DNA of 64,000 bases from Phenylobacterium sp. Root700 (GCF_001429025.1 NZ_LMHT01000035.1:390264-454263); one strand, 5' to 3'; positions 26,938-35,834 are shown, numbered from the stretch's first letter. Translations and numbers: made by a program. Notes: a model not told the origin generated them from the sequence alone.

Positions 26938-28559
26938 CCCACCCCGTATGGTTCGACGCCGCCAAGGCCCCCAGCGCCGAGGATTGCGTCGTCGCACGGC
27001 TGATAGACCGCCACGCCGCCGCGACGCCCGACAAGGTGTTTATGCGCTTCGAGAACGGCGAGGAATGGACCTGGGCGCAGACACGGCAGATCGCGCTCTC
27101 CACCGCCGCGGCCCTGCAGGCCCGCGGCGTGAAACCAGGCGACATCGTCGCGGCCTGGGCCCCCAATTCCGCGGCCCTGGCGCGCGCCTGGTTCGGCGCC
27201 AACTATGCCGGCGCGGCGCTGGCCCCCATCAACACCAGCTTCCGCGGGCGACTGTTGGAACACGCCATCGCCAAGACCGGCGCGCGCATCCTGGTGGTCC
27301 ACCCCGACCTCGCCACCCGCCTGCCGGGCCTGTCGCTGGGATCGCTGGAGCGCATGATCCTGACCGGCGCGCGGCCGAACGAGCTGGATCTGCCGCTGGT
27401 CATCGAACCGCTCGCCGCCCTGGACGGTGAGGCCTCGGCCGCCGTGGCGGTGGAGGTGCAGCCCTGGGACACGCCGGTGATCATCTTCACCTCCGGCACC
27501 ACCGGCCCGTCGAAGGCCGTAGTCACCTCCTATGTCCAGGAGTGGACCACCGCCCGCATCACCTACGGCTACATGACCGCCGACGACCGCATGCTGGTCA
27601 ATCTGCCCATGTTCCATGTCGGCGGCATCAGCGGGATCATGGCGGCCCTGGCCAGCGGCGGTTCGATCGCCCTGTTCGAGGCCTTCGACACCCGCCGGTT
27701 CTGGAGCCTGGTGCGCGAGACGGGCTCCACCACCTGCAGCGGCTTTATCGGTGCCCTGACCAGCTTCCTGCACAAGGAGCCGGCGCGCCCCGACGACAGC
27801 GACAACCCCTTGCGGATCTGTACGCTCTCCCCGGTGTCCGAAGAGACGGTGGCCTTGGCCAAGCGCTTCGGCTTCGACTACGTGACCGGGTTCAACATGA
27901 CCGAGGTCTCCTCGCCGCTGATCAGCGAAGTCAACGAGAAGACCATGCGCAGCTGCGGCCGCGCGCGGGCCGGCGTCGAGTGCCGGATCGTCGACGCCAA
28001 CGACCAGACCGTGCCTGATGGCGAGGTCGGCGAACTGGTGATCCGCAGCGACCGCCCTTGGGAGCTGTTCAAGGAATATCTCGGCGATCCGCAAGCCACG
28101 GCCGAGGCCTGGCGCAACGGCTGGTTCCACACCGGCGACCTGCTGTCGCGCGACGCCGACGGCCTGTTCTATTTCGTCGACCGCAAGAAGGACGCCATTC
28201 GTCGTCGCGGCGAGAACATGTCCTCGCTGGAGATCGAGATGGAGGTCGCCGCCTATGAGGACGTCCGCGAGGTCGCCGCCTACGGCGTCGATCTACCGGG
28301 CGGCGAGCAGGAGGTGATGGTGTGCGTCGCGCCCAAGCCCGGCGCGACGATCGACCCCAAGGCCCTGCTGGAGTTCCTGATCCCGCGCATGGCCCACTTC
28401 ATGGTGCCGCGCTTCGTGCGCATCGAGGCCGAGCTGCCGAAGACCCCGACCAACAAGATCCAGAAGGTCGAGCTGCGCAAGGAAGGCGTGACCGGCCAGA
28501 CCTGGGACCGGGAAGCCGCCGGGATCACGGTGAAGCGCGAGAAGCTGTCCACCCACTAA
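26934..28559 (+). CDS. Acyl-CoA ligase (AMP-forming), first of three
   Basis: A 541-residue ANL-family ligase that would adenylate a carboxylic acid and transfer it to CoA. Motifs: the P-loop TSGTTGPSKAV near residue 183, GFNMTEVSSP (the A5 region), WFHTGDLLSRD, the hinge region DRKKDAIRRRGENMSSLEIE, and C-terminal TNKIQKVELRK with the catalytic Lys. The start is fixed by AGGAGGAA and the ATGA overlap with the MFS gene. The RRGEN segment resembles carnitine- and cyclohexanecarboxylate-type ligases, but the substrate cannot be assigned. Confidence 0.9.
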   Translation: MTHPVWFDAAKAPSAEDCVVARLIDRHAAATPDKVFMRFENGEEWTWAQTRQIALSTAAALQARGVKPGDIVAAWAPNSAALARAWFGANYAGAALAPINTSFRGRLLEHAIAKTGARILVVHPDLATRLPGLSLGSLERMILTGARPNELDLPLVIEPLAALDGEASAAVAVEVQPWDTPVIIFTSGTTGPSKAVVTSYVQEWTTARITYGYMTADDRMLVNLPMFHVGGISGIMAALASGGSIALFEAFDTRRFWSLVRETGSTTCSGFIGALTSFLHKEPARPDDSDNPLRICTLSPVSEETVALAKRFGFDYVTGFNMTEVSSPLISEVNEKTMRSCGRARAGVECRIVDANDQTVPDGEVGELVIRSDRPWELFKEYLGDPQATAEAWRNGWFHTGDLLSRDADGLFYFVDRKKDAIRRRGENMSSLEIEMEVAAYEDVREVAAYGVDLPGGEQEVMVCVAPKPGATIDPKALLEFLIPRMAHFMVPRFVRIEAELPKTPTNKIQKVELRKEGVTGQTWDREAAGITVKREKLSTH

Positions 28560-28564
28560 AAGAT

Positions 28565-28594
28565 CAGGGCGGAGGTCTTGAGACCTCCGCCCTG
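28565..28594. terminator. Bidirectional terminator hairpin
   Basis: CAGGGCGGAGGTC (28565-28577) pairs perfectly with GACCTCCGCCCTG (28582-28594) around TTGA, followed by CTTTGCTT, between convergent genes. Confidence 0.85.
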
Positions 28595-28654
28595 CTTTGC
28601 TTCCACGTCAGGAACCGCGCCGCCGATCCCCGATCGGCGGCGTTTCCGTATCCT

Positions 28655-29584
28655 CTAGACCGCCTTGGCGGTGACGGACTGATACTCGCCGACCAACTGA
28701 TCGATGATGTCGGCCACGTGCTCGACGCCGCGAACCGCGCCGACGCCCTGCCCCGCCGACCAGACATCTTTCCAGCGCTTGGCGTCGTTGCTTTCCGGGC
28801 GGCCAAGGTCGATCTCGGCCTTCGCGCCCATCTTCGCCGGATCGAAGCCCGCCGCGACCAGGCTGCCCTTCAGCCAGTTGGCCGGTACGCCGGTCAGCGA
28901 AGCCGAGGTGATGATCTCATCAGCCGAGGCGTCGATCAGCATCGACTTGTAGTCGGGGTGCGCCAGGCTTTCTTCCGACGCGATCAGACGGGTGCCGAGA
29001 TAGGCGAAGTCCGCGCCCAGGATCTCGGCGGCCCGCACCGCCTGGCCCGAGCCGATGGCCCCACCCAGCACGACGACGCCGTCGAAGAACTCGCGCACGG
29101 CCGGCACGAAGGCGAAGGCCGACAGCGCGCCCGTGTGACCGCCGGCGCCGGCCGAGATCAGCACCAGCCCGTCCACGCCGGCTTCAGCCGCCTTGCGCGC
29201 ATAGGTCAGCGAATTGACGTCGGCGAAGACCATGCCGCCATAGGCCTGGACCGCCTGGACCAGCTCCTTGGGGCTGCCCAGCGCAGTGATGACGATCGGC
29301 GGCTTGTGCTTCAGCACCAGCGCCATTTCCTCGTCCGTCCGCTCATAGGAGCGATGGACCATGATGTTGATCGCCCAAGGGGCCTTGGTCTCGGCCGTGG
29401 CTGCAGCGATCTCGCCCAGCCACTCGTCGAGGATTTCGATGGTCCGGGCGTTGTTGGCGGGGAACGAGCCGATGATTCCCGACTTGCAGGCGGCGAGCAC
29501 TAGCTCCGGCCCGGAGACCAGGAACATGGGTGCGGCGATGGCGGGAAGGCGCAGGCGCGCCTTGATCGAACCAATATCTTGCAT
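28655..29584 (-). CDS. Nitronate monooxygenase-family (2-nitropropane dioxygenase-like) flavoprotein
   Basis: A 309-residue FMN-binding TIM-barrel protein. The N-terminus (RLRLPAIAAPMFLVSGPELVLA), the central LISAGAGGHTG phosphate-binding motif with His, and VVLGGAIGSGQAVRAAEILGADFAYLGTR are characteristic. Members oxidise propionate-3-nitronate, and others act as enoyl reductases or have unknown roles, so nitronate is not established as the substrate. In this catabolic island an oxidoreductase role on a CoA or enone intermediate is possible. Sites 6 and 7 lie in its divergent promoter gap. Confidence 0.88.
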   Translation of the reverse strand: MQDIGSIKARLRLPAIAAPMFLVSGPELVLAACKSGIIGSFPANNARTIEILDEWLGEIAAATAETKAPWAINIMVHRSYERTDEEMALVLKHKPPIVITALGSPKELVQAVQAYGGMVFADVNSLTYARKAAEAGVDGLVLISAGAGGHTGALSAFAFVPAVREFFDGVVVLGGAIGSGQAVRAAEILGADFAYLGTRLIASEESLAHPDYKSMLIDASADEIITSASLTGVPANWLKGSLVAAGFDPAKMGAKAEIDLGRPESNDAKRWKDVWSAGQGVGAVRGVEHVADIIDQLVGEYQSVTAKAV

Positions 29585-29634
29585 CTGGTCTTCCGACGTC
29601 CCTTCAGCCCCCGGCGCGACCCTCGCGCCAATAA

Positions 29635-29655
29635 ACTTGCAAAATGGAACTTATT
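29635..29655 (+). promoter_or_regulatory. ACT direct-repeat element, site 6
   Basis: ACTTGCA, 7 bases, ACTTATT, between the reverse-strand flavoprotein (start 29584) and the forward NTF2-fold pair. Confidence 0.75.
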
Positions 29656-29702
29656 GGCCGTGGGCGACGCCGTCAACCATGGTATGCGAACCCACGCTAG
29701 TT

Positions 29703-29723
29703 ACTTGCATAAATGCACTTATC
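29703..29723 (+). promoter_or_regulatory. ACT direct-repeat element, site 7
   Basis: ACTTGCA, 7 bases, ACTTATC, ending 39 bases before the NTF2-fold gene at 29763. It is 68 bp from site 6 in the same orientation. Confidence 0.75.
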
Positions 29724-29762
29724 GAAATAGCCTGACCTCAGGGAAACAGGAAAGGCGTGGCC

Positions 29763-30167
29763 ATGAGCCAAAATATGAAGGTGCTGGAGGCGATGATCGA
29801 CGCTTCCAAGCGGAAGGATCATGAGGCCTTCCTCGAAACCATGACCGACGATCTTGAGTATCACTGGCACATGGGAACGCGGCCGATCCGCGACAAAGCC
29901 ACGATGCGGAAGTTCCTGCGCAACTACGAGCTCGGCTTCGATCAGCGCGATTGGACGATCGTCAATTGGGCCGAGAAGGACGACAAGATCCTCGTGGAGG
30001 GCGTGGAGAAGATCTACGACCGCACCCGCGAGGTGCTGATTGACAACCCCTTCATGCAGGTTGTCGAATTCCGCGACGGCAAGATCTGCAAGCTGCGCGA
30101 CTACTACGACTCCGCCCTGGTGCAAGCGCCGGCGCGTAAGGAAACCGGCTCGGAGACCGCCGCATGA
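29763..30167 (+). CDS. NTF2/SnoaL-fold protein, copy 1
   Basis: A 134-residue single-domain protein of the NTF2-like superfamily. The opening helices (MKVLEAMIDASKRKDHEAFLETM), the strand YHWHMGTRP and the end VVEFRDGKICKLRDYYD give the SnoaL/ketosteroid-isomerase pattern. I chose the ATG at 29763 because CAGGAAAGG precedes it by about 7 bases; a GTG at 29757 is the alternative. It overlaps the following paralogue by 4 bases. Members are isomerases, hydratases, cyclases or ligand binders; the reaction here is unknown. Confidence 0.85.
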   Translation: MSQNMKVLEAMIDASKRKDHEAFLETMTDDLEYHWHMGTRPIRDKATMRKFLRNYELGFDQRDWTIVNWAEKDDKILVEGVEKIYDRTREVLIDNPFMQVVEFRDGKICKLRDYYDSALVQAPARKETGSETAA

Positions 30168-30556
30168 CCACCCTGACCACGACCGAAGCCAAGATCGACA
30201 CCATCCGCCGTCTGCAGCAGGCGATCGCGACGAAGGACAAGCAGGCCTTCCTCGACTTCTTCGCGCCGGAGGTGGAGTACCACTACCATGTCGGCACCCG
30301 ACCGCTGATGGGCCGCGACTGGGTGGAGAAATTCATCACCAAGTACTGGGCCGACAACTCCAGTTCGACCTGGATTATCGAGCGCCATTCCGAGACCGAC
30401 GCTCACCTCTTCACCGAGGGCCGCGAGGAATACGTCAACGCCAGCGGCCAGGTGGTGACCCACCCCTATATGGGCATCATCGACTTCAAGCCGGACGGCA
30501 AGATCGTCGGCTGGCGCGACTACTTCCAGATGGCCGATCCGAACGCCACGAAGTAG
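30164..30556 (+). CDS. NTF2/SnoaL-fold protein, copy 2
   Basis: A 130-residue protein similar to its upstream neighbour: EVEYHYHVGTRPLMGRD matches YHWHMGTRPIRDK at the same place, and it ends IDFKPDGKIVGWRDYFQM. ATGA overlap with copy 1 suggests equal synthesis and perhaps a heterodimer. Function unknown. Two hairpins follow (30570 and 30632). Confidence 0.85.
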   Translation: MTTLTTTEAKIDTIRRLQQAIATKDKQAFLDFFAPEVEYHYHVGTRPLMGRDWVEKFITKYWADNSSSTWIIERHSETDAHLFTEGREEYVNASGQVVTHPYMGIIDFKPDGKIVGWRDYFQMADPNATK

Positions 30557-30569
30557 CCGGCGACCTTGA

Positions 30570-30601
30570 GCGTTTCCCGGCTCCAACGAGCCAGGAAACG
30601 C
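30570..30601 (+). terminator. Hairpin after the NTF2-fold pair
   Basis: GCGTTTCC-C-GGCTC pairs with GAGCC-A-GGAAACGC across a CAAC loop, 13 bases after the stop; GGGTTTTGG follows. Confidence 0.65.
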
Positions 30602-30631
30602 CGACAGGGTTTTGGTCTCAGATCGTTTTTG

Positions 30632-30658
30632 AAGGCGCCGGATCTATGCCGGCGCCTT
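30632..30658. terminator. Terminator overlapping the 3-prime end of an acyl-CoA ligase gene
   Basis: AAGGCGCCGG (30632-30641) pairs with CCGGCGCCTT (30649-30658). The stop codon of the convergent reverse-strand gene (30644) lies in the hairpin, so the structure can serve both directions. Confidence 0.7.
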
Positions 30659-32143
30659 TGCTCTTTCGTCGCGCAGCGCGCTGCGGCGCACCTTGCCGGC
30701 GTCGTCACGCAGACGCTCAGCGGTCACCTCGAAGCTGCGCGGCAGCTTGTAGGGCGCGATCCGCGCGGCGAGGAAGGCCTTCACCGCCTCGACATCGAGC
30801 GGCCCGGCCTCGGCCGCCATTTCCAGGATCGCGTGCACGCGCTGGCCGAGATCCTCGTCGGGCAGTCCGACCACGACGCTGGACAACACGCCCGGATAGG
30901 CGTCGACCGCCGCCTCGACCTCGGCCGGGTAGATGTTGGCCCCGCCCGAGATGATCAGGTCGGTCCGTCGGTCGGCCAGGTAGAGGTAGCCCTCCTCGTC
31001 TATATGGCCGAGGTCGCCGAAGGTTTCCCATTCGCCGAGCGCGCGGGGTTCGGCCCCGATGTAGTGGTAGGTAGCGCCGCGGCCGCCGGCCGGCAGGAAA
31101 TAGACCTCGCCAATCTCGTTCGGCGCGGCCTCCTCCCCGCCCTCATTGAGGATCTTGATCTGGCTGCCCGGCATCAGTCGGCCGACCGATCCCTTGTGCG
31201 TCAGCCACTCGCGGCCGCCGATGGAGGTGCCGCCCATGGCCTCGGTGCCGGAATAGACCTCCCAGACCCGATCGGGCCCCAGCCACTCAATCCACTTCTC
31301 CTTCAACCAGACCGGGCAGGCCGAGGCGATGTGGACGATCATCTCCAGCGAGGAGACGTCGGCCGCCGCACGCTCAGCGTCCGGCAAGCGCCAGATCCGG
31401 TGCATCATCGTCGGCACCAGATAGGCCCACTGGGCCTGATGCTCGCCGATCAGCCGCAGGGTCTCCGACGGGTCGAACCGCCGCGTGATCACCACATGGC
31501 AGCCCCAGCACAGCGCCATATAGGCCAGGCCGAACGGCGCGGCGTGATAGAGCGGCCCAGGAATGACCACCGTGTCGCCGCCCTCCATCCCGAGCGACGG
31601 GTTGTCGGGGTCGCAGACGGAGGGCGCGTGGTCGACGATCACCTTCGGACGGCCGGTGCTGCCGCCGCTGGCGATGGCCTTCACATGGGCCGCGATCTGT
31701 TCTGGCAGCGGTTCGGGCGACAGGGTTTCGTCATAGGTCGCCGCCTCGTCCATGAAGGCCACGCCCGCCGCGCGGGTCGCCTCCCCGCCGATGACCAGCC
31801 GCGGCTGCATCAGATCGATGATGGCGCTGAGCTCGGGCGCGGGCAGCCGGTAGGACACCGGCGCGGGTGTCGCCCCCAGGATCCAGGAGGCGAAGGCCAG
31901 CTCCAGGAACGCCGGGCCGTTCGGCAAGGCGATAGCCACGAAGTCCCCGGCGATGACCCCGGCGCGCTGCAGCGCCCGCGCCCGGCGATTGGCGCGGGCG
32001 GCGAACTCGGCCCGGGTCAGGGTCCGTCCGTCGCAGGTGACGGCAGGGCGATCCGGATCGCGCAGGGCCTGGAGGTCCAGCAGGATTCCCATGGCCCGCG
32101 GCGCGGGTGTGGCGAGCGTCGGCGACAGCAGGCTGCGGGTCAC
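30644..32143 (-). CDS. Acyl-CoA ligase (AMP-forming), second of three
   Basis: A 499-residue ANL ligase. The P-loop is SGGSTGRPKVI, a variant with Gly-Gly in place of Thr-Ser-Gly that I associate with bile-acid- and aromatic-acid-CoA ligases; this family link is from memory. Other motifs are VYSGTEAMGG, DLGHIDEEGYLYLADRRTD, SGGANIYPAEVEAAVD, and DDAGKVRRSALRDE with the C-terminal Lys. The start is a GTG at 32143 with AAGGAA 6 bases upstream. It is the third gene of an NTF2-SDR-ligase operon (16-bp gap to the SDR). Confidence 0.88.
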   Translation of the reverse strand: MTRSLLSPTLATPAPRAMGILLDLQALRDPDRPAVTCDGRTLTRAEFAARANRRARALQRAGVIAGDFVAIALPNGPAFLELAFASWILGATPAPVSYRLPAPELSAIIDLMQPRLVIGGEATRAAGVAFMDEAATYDETLSPEPLPEQIAAHVKAIASGGSTGRPKVIVDHAPSVCDPDNPSLGMEGGDTVVIPGPLYHAAPFGLAYMALCWGCHVVITRRFDPSETLRLIGEHQAQWAYLVPTMMHRIWRLPDAERAAADVSSLEMIVHIASACPVWLKEKWIEWLGPDRVWEVYSGTEAMGGTSIGGREWLTHKGSVGRLMPGSQIKILNEGGEEAAPNEIGEVYFLPAGGRGATYHYIGAEPRALGEWETFGDLGHIDEEGYLYLADRRTDLIISGGANIYPAEVEAAVDAYPGVLSSVVVGLPDEDLGQRVHAILEMAAEAGPLDVEAVKAFLAARIAPYKLPRSFEVTAERLRDDAGKVRRSALRDERAKAPA

Positions 32144-32159
32144 GCGGCGTTCCTTTCCA

Positions 32160-32918
32160 TCAGCGGCCAGTGGAGATTTCGGTGACCTTGAGCATCTTCG
32201 CCATCTGACGTTCGAGGCCCTTGGGGTCTCGAGCCTGGGCGGCGCGGGTTTCGATAGCCATGCGATCGGTGTCGATCTCGTCCAGGCCGCGCTGGATGGC
32301 GCGGATCCCGGCCTTGGCGATCACTTCCGGCGGCTCCTTGGCACCCTGGACGTGGGCCGCCATCCGGGTGTCGACCGAGCCGACGATCAGGGCGCTGACG
32401 CTGGTTCCCTGGTCGGCCAATTCGGCGCGGATGCACATGGTCGCCGCCCGCATGGCGAACTTCGACGGGCTGTAGCCGCCCATGTTCGGCGCCGCGACAA
32501 TGCCGCCCACCGACAGCACGTTGACGATCGCGCCGCCGCCGTTCCGCGCCAGGATCGGCGCGAAGGCGCGGCAGAGGGCGACAGGGCCGAAATAGTTGAC
32601 CTCCATCTCCTCGCGCGCGCCGTCCAGGGTGTCGGAGCCGATCAGCAGGCCGTGGGTGAAGGCTCCAGCGTTGTTGACCAGGATCGAGACGTCGCCATGC
32701 GCCGCGGCGGCCGGGGCGATCTGCTCAGACTTGCTGACGTCCAGGGCGATGGCCGTGACTTTGCCGGGGAACTCGGTTTCCAGGTGGCGGGCCGAGGCCG
32801 GGTCGCGCACAGCGGCGTAGACGTGGGCTGCGCCCGCCCCCACCAGTCCGCGGACGAAGGCTTCGCCGATCCCCCGGTTGGCGCCGGTGACGAGCGCGGT
32901 GGCGTTGGTGATTTCCAT
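32160..32918 (-). CDS. Short-chain dehydrogenase/reductase 1
   Basis: A 252-residue classical SDR. It has the cofactor motif VTGANRGIGEAF (TGxxxGxG), LVNNAGAF (NNAG), the catalytic Ser in NVLSVGG and YSPSK (YxxxK). It would interconvert an alcohol and a ketone with NAD(P)H. It lies 9 bases after the NTF2-fold gene and 16 before the acyl-CoA ligase gene. Substrate not determinable. Confidence 0.9.
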   Translation of the reverse strand: MEITNATALVTGANRGIGEAFVRGLVGAGAAHVYAAVRDPASARHLETEFPGKVTAIALDVSKSEQIAPAAAAHGDVSILVNNAGAFTHGLLIGSDTLDGAREEMEVNYFGPVALCRAFAPILARNGGGAIVNVLSVGGIVAAPNMGGYSPSKFAMRAATMCIRAELADQGTSVSALIVGSVDTRMAAHVQGAKEPPEVIAKAGIRAIQRGLDEIDTDRMAIETRAAQARDPKGLERQMAKMLKVTEISTGR

Positions 32919-32927
32919 GAGAGTCCC

Positions 32928-33452
32928 TCAGACTTGGTAGAGCGCGTCGTCGGGCTTCTTGCCCCCACGCAGCAAGGAATTGGGATCGGCGGTGATCCCG
33001 CCCCGGCCCCAGGTTTCAGTGATCGGCGTCTCGCGGTTCCACTCCCAGACCAGGGTGCGGCGGGCGATCTTCCACTGGCCGGCGCGACGCTCGAAGCGGT
33101 CGACGGTCCGGGCCAGGGTCGCGTTGTCAAAGCCGTCGTCGCCGGCCAGTACGCGCGAATAGGAGGTGATGTAGGACTCGGCCAACGCCTTGTCGCCGTC
33201 GAGCTCGATCATCAAATTGCTCATGACGTGGTTGATCAGGCCCGCGTTCGGCAACCGCGCCCTCAGCAGTTCCAGCCATTCGCTGGCCGGCCCCGAAAAG
33301 GTGCCGCCGTGATCCTCATAGGCGTCAGGGTGATAGGAGGCGGCGACCAGGTCGAAGTCTGCGCGGTCGCAGCCGCGCAAGGCCAGCACCAAGACCTCCT
33401 CGATCGCCTTCTTGTCGAGCAGCGCCTGAATGTCGGCGTCCCGATCCGCCAT
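32928..33452 (-). CDS. NTF2/SnoaL-fold protein, copy 3 (longer type)
   Basis: A 174-residue protein of the SnoaL_4 type: AIEEVLVLALRGCDRADFDLVAASYHPDAY near the start (Asp and His in the usual pocket positions), FERRAGQWKIARRTLVWEWN near the end. This subgroup resembles ring-hydroxylating dioxygenase small subunits and dehydratases, but no large subunit is present here. It is the first gene of the NTF2-SDR-ligase operon, with GGGAGGTGAGG before the ATG. Site 8 ends only 18 bases upstream of the start. Confidence 0.85.
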   Translation of the reverse strand: MADRDADIQALLDKKAIEEVLVLALRGCDRADFDLVAASYHPDAYEDHGGTFSGPASEWLELLRARLPNAGLINHVMSNLMIELDGDKALAESYITSYSRVLAGDDGFDNATLARTVDRFERRAGQWKIARRTLVWEWNRETPITETWGRGGITADPNSLLRGGKKPDDALYQV

Positions 33453-33470
33453 GGCCTCACCTCCCGCGTT

Positions 33471-33491
33471 TTTTAGTCTTTATGTGAAAGT
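33471..33491 (-). promoter_or_regulatory. ACT direct-repeat element, site 8
   Basis: On the reverse strand: ACTTTCA, 7 bases, ACTAAAA. It is the site closest to a start codon (18 bases), so it must overlap or sit just inside the core promoter. Confidence 0.65.
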
Positions 33492-33549
33492 TACATGGGC
33501 CTAGGGGGCGCGCAAGGGGCGAACAGCGGTTTGAAATCAGATTGACGGG

Positions 33550-34383
33550 TTAGTCGCGCCGCTCGACATGCGGCGTCCACGGCGCGGCCGGATCACGATG
33601 GTCGGTGCTGAACCAGCGCGGGAAGCCGTGCAGGGTCTGGCCGCCGTCGACCAGCAGGCTGGTGCCGGTGACATAGCCGGAGGCCGGGCTGCAGAGGAAG
33701 GCCGCGGCCTCGGCCACCTCTTCCGGCCGACCTGCCCGACCGAGCGGCGTAGCTGCGGCAAGGGTTTGCGGCACGCCCGGGGCGGCCAGCAGGCTCTCTG
33801 TCATCGGGGTCTCGATGACGCCGGGCAGAACGGCGTTGACCCGAATACCGTGTGCGCCCAGCTCCGAGGCCAGGATCTTGGCCAGCATGACCAGCCCAGC
33901 TTTCGACGAGCAATAGGCCGACAGCAGGTCGGTGGGAAAAACCGCGCCGGACGAGGCGTTCATGACGACGGCCCCGCCCCGTCCGCCGGCGATCATCCGC
34001 CGCGCGGCGGCCTGGACGACCAGGAAGGTCCCTGTGAGGTTGATGTCGACATGGCGCCGCCACTCCCGCGCCTCGATCTCCATCGCCGGGCGATAGCGGC
34101 CATAGCCGGCGTTGGCGAAGCAAAAGTCGAGCCGGCCGTCGGTCAGCAGATCCATCTGGCCGAAGGCGGCTTCGATACTGTCAGGATCGCCCTGGTCGTA
34201 GCCTAGGCAATCCACCTGGAAACCCTGCTCGCGCCAAGCCTGGACAAGACCTTCCAGATCCTCCAGCCTGCGGTCCAGAGCGATCACCCGCGCCCCGCGC
34301 CTGGCGAAAATGTCAACCGCCGCCGCGCCCATTCCACCGGCCGCGCCGGTCACCAGGCCGATACGACCTTCGAAGTCTCGCAT
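33550..34383 (-). CDS. Short-chain dehydrogenase/reductase 2
   Basis: A 277-residue SDR. It has VTGAAGGMGAAAV near residues 10-22, FANAGYG in place of NNAG, NASSGAVF with the catalytic Ser, YCSSK (YxxxK), and the C-terminal GYVTGTSLLVDGG. The start at 34383 has GAGGAAG 8 bases upstream; the further ATG at 34443 would overlap regulatory site 9. Divergent from the thiolase gene at 34504, with one ACT element between them. Confidence 0.9.
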   Translation of the reverse strand: MRDFEGRIGLVTGAAGGMGAAAVDIFARRGARVIALDRRLEDLEGLVQAWREQGFQVDCLGYDQGDPDSIEAAFGQMDLLTDGRLDFCFANAGYGRYRPAMEIEAREWRRHVDINLTGTFLVVQAAARRMIAGGRGGAVVMNASSGAVFPTDLLSAYCSSKAGLVMLAKILASELGAHGIRVNAVLPGVIETPMTESLLAAPGVPQTLAAATPLGRAGRPEEVAEAAAFLCSPASGYVTGTSLLVDGGQTLHGFPRWFSTDHRDPAAPWTPHVERRD

Positions 34384-34435
34384 TCCCGGGCTTCCTCTAT
34401 GTCGCGGGCCGATGGAGAATCTCCTCGGCCTCATC

Positions 34436-34456
34436 ACTTGCAATTACGGACTATTA
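34436..34456 (+). promoter_or_regulatory. ACT direct-repeat element, site 9
   Basis: ACTTGCA, 7 bases, ACTATTA, the copy nearest consensus. It is shared by the SDR (reverse, 34383) and the thiolase (forward, 34504). Confidence 0.8.
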
Positions 34457-34503
34457 TCGTAGGGTTGGGTGCGCGTCACAATAAGACGCATGAGAGGGAA
34501 ACC

Positions 34504-35733
34504 ATGGCGATCTATCTTTTGGGCGGTCATCAGACGGACTTCGCGCGTGCGTGGTCTCGTGAAGGCCTCGACCTGTCGGACATGATGCGCGACGGGATCC
34601 TCGGCGCTCTGAACGCCTGTAAGCTGGACGCCGCGGACATCGACGCGGTCCATGTGGGCAACGCCTTTGGCGAGCTGTACCGCGGCCAGGGCCACTTGGC
34701 CGCCATGGTGGCCCAGGTGGTGCCGGAGCTGCACGGCGTGCCAGCCATGCGCCACGAAGCGGCCTGCGCCTCCAGCTCCATCGCCATTCTCACCGCCACC
34801 GCCGAGATCGAGGCCGGACGCTATGATTGCGTGCTGATCGCCGGCGTCGAGGAAGAGAAGAACCTGCCCGGCGACCAGGCCTCCAAGGTCCAGAACGCCG
34901 CGTCCTGGCAGGGCCGAGAAGGCATCGACTGCCAGTTCATGTGGCCCGCCGTGTTCGGCCGTCTGTCGCAGGAATATGGCGAGCGCTACGGCCTTGACCG
35001 CAAGTACCTGAACCGCATCGCCGAGATCAATCTCACCAACGCCAAGCGCAATCCGAACGCCCAAACCCGCAAGTGGTCCTACACCGCCGAGTCGTTCACC
35101 GACGACGACGAGGCCAACCCGATCATCGAACCCGGCACCCGTCGCCAGGATTGCGGCCAGATCACCGACGGCGCCTGCGCGGTCGTGCTCTGCTCCGAAC
35201 GCTTCATGGAACGCTACGCCGCCCGGCGTGGCGTGAAGGCCGCCGACTTCCCGCAGATCCTCGGCTGGGGCCACACCAACGCCGGCATCCGCTTCCTCGA
35301 CAAGCTCGAGCGCTCGCGGGGCCAGGAGTACGTCTTCCCCCACGTCCGCAAGGCCATCACCGACGCCTTCGGCCGTGCGGGCATCGAGGGGACCTCGGCC
35401 CTGGACGGCATCGAGACCCACGACTGCTTCACCTCGACCGAATACATGGCCATCGACCACTTCGGCCTCACCGCCCCCGGCCAAAGCTGGCGCGCGGTCG
35501 AGGAAGGCGTGATCGACTTTGGCGGAGCCTGCCCGGTCAACGCTTCCGGCGGTCTGATCGGCGGCGGCCACCCGGTCGGCGCCACCGGCGCGCGGATGCT
35601 GCTGGACGCTGGTCGCCAGGTCACCGGCACGGCCGGCGACTATCAGGTCGAGGGCGCCCAGACCTATGGCACCCTGAACATCGGCGGCTCGCTCGGGACC
35701 GTCGTGAGCTTCGTGGTCGGCCGCCGCGCCTAG
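34504..35733 (+). CDS. Thiolase-fold acetyl-CoA acetyltransferase homologue 1
   Basis: A 409-residue thiolase-superfamily protein of the SCP2-thiolase-like group. The nucleophile Cys88 is in HEAACASSS and His356 in GGGHPVGATG; NASGG precedes it. The C-terminal loop where biosynthetic and degradative thiolases have a second catalytic Cys reads NIGGSLGT, with no Cys. SCP2-type enzymes often need a DUF35/OB-fold partner; none is present here. It would act on a 3-oxoacyl-CoA, by thiolysis or a retro-Claisen or aldol-type cleavage. GAGAGGGAAA precedes the start. Confidence 0.85.
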   Translation: MAIYLLGGHQTDFARAWSREGLDLSDMMRDGILGALNACKLDAADIDAVHVGNAFGELYRGQGHLAAMVAQVVPELHGVPAMRHEAACASSSIAILTATAEIEAGRYDCVLIAGVEEEKNLPGDQASKVQNAASWQGREGIDCQFMWPAVFGRLSQEYGERYGLDRKYLNRIAEINLTNAKRNPNAQTRKWSYTAESFTDDDEANPIIEPGTRRQDCGQITDGACAVVLCSERFMERYAARRGVKAADFPQILGWGHTNAGIRFLDKLERSRGQEYVFPHVRKAITDAFGRAGIEGTSALDGIETHDCFTSTEYMAIDHFGLTAPGQSWRAVEEGVIDFGGACPVNASGGLIGGGHPVGATGARMLLDAGRQVTGTAGDYQVEGAQTYGTLNIGGSLGTVVSFVVGRRA

Positions 35734-35834
35734 CGCGGGGCTTAAGCCTTCCCGACTAAGGCCGCCCTCCGGCCGATGGTTTCCAGCGCCCGCCGTTAGG
35801 TGCAAGCTGCGACCAGAAGCCTGAGGGTGCGCCC

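Noticed and set aside
28655..29584. Calling the nitronate-monooxygenase-like protein a true nitronate detoxifier
   Set aside because: The family is broad and nothing nearby concerns nitro compounds. Only the flavin-barrel family is safe.
34436..34460. Reading the ACTTGCA-N7-ACTATT element as a sigma-70 promoter (TTGCAA and TATTAT)
   Set aside because: The spacing between the two would be 8 bases rather than about 17, and the second ACT, not a TATAAT-like box, is what is conserved.
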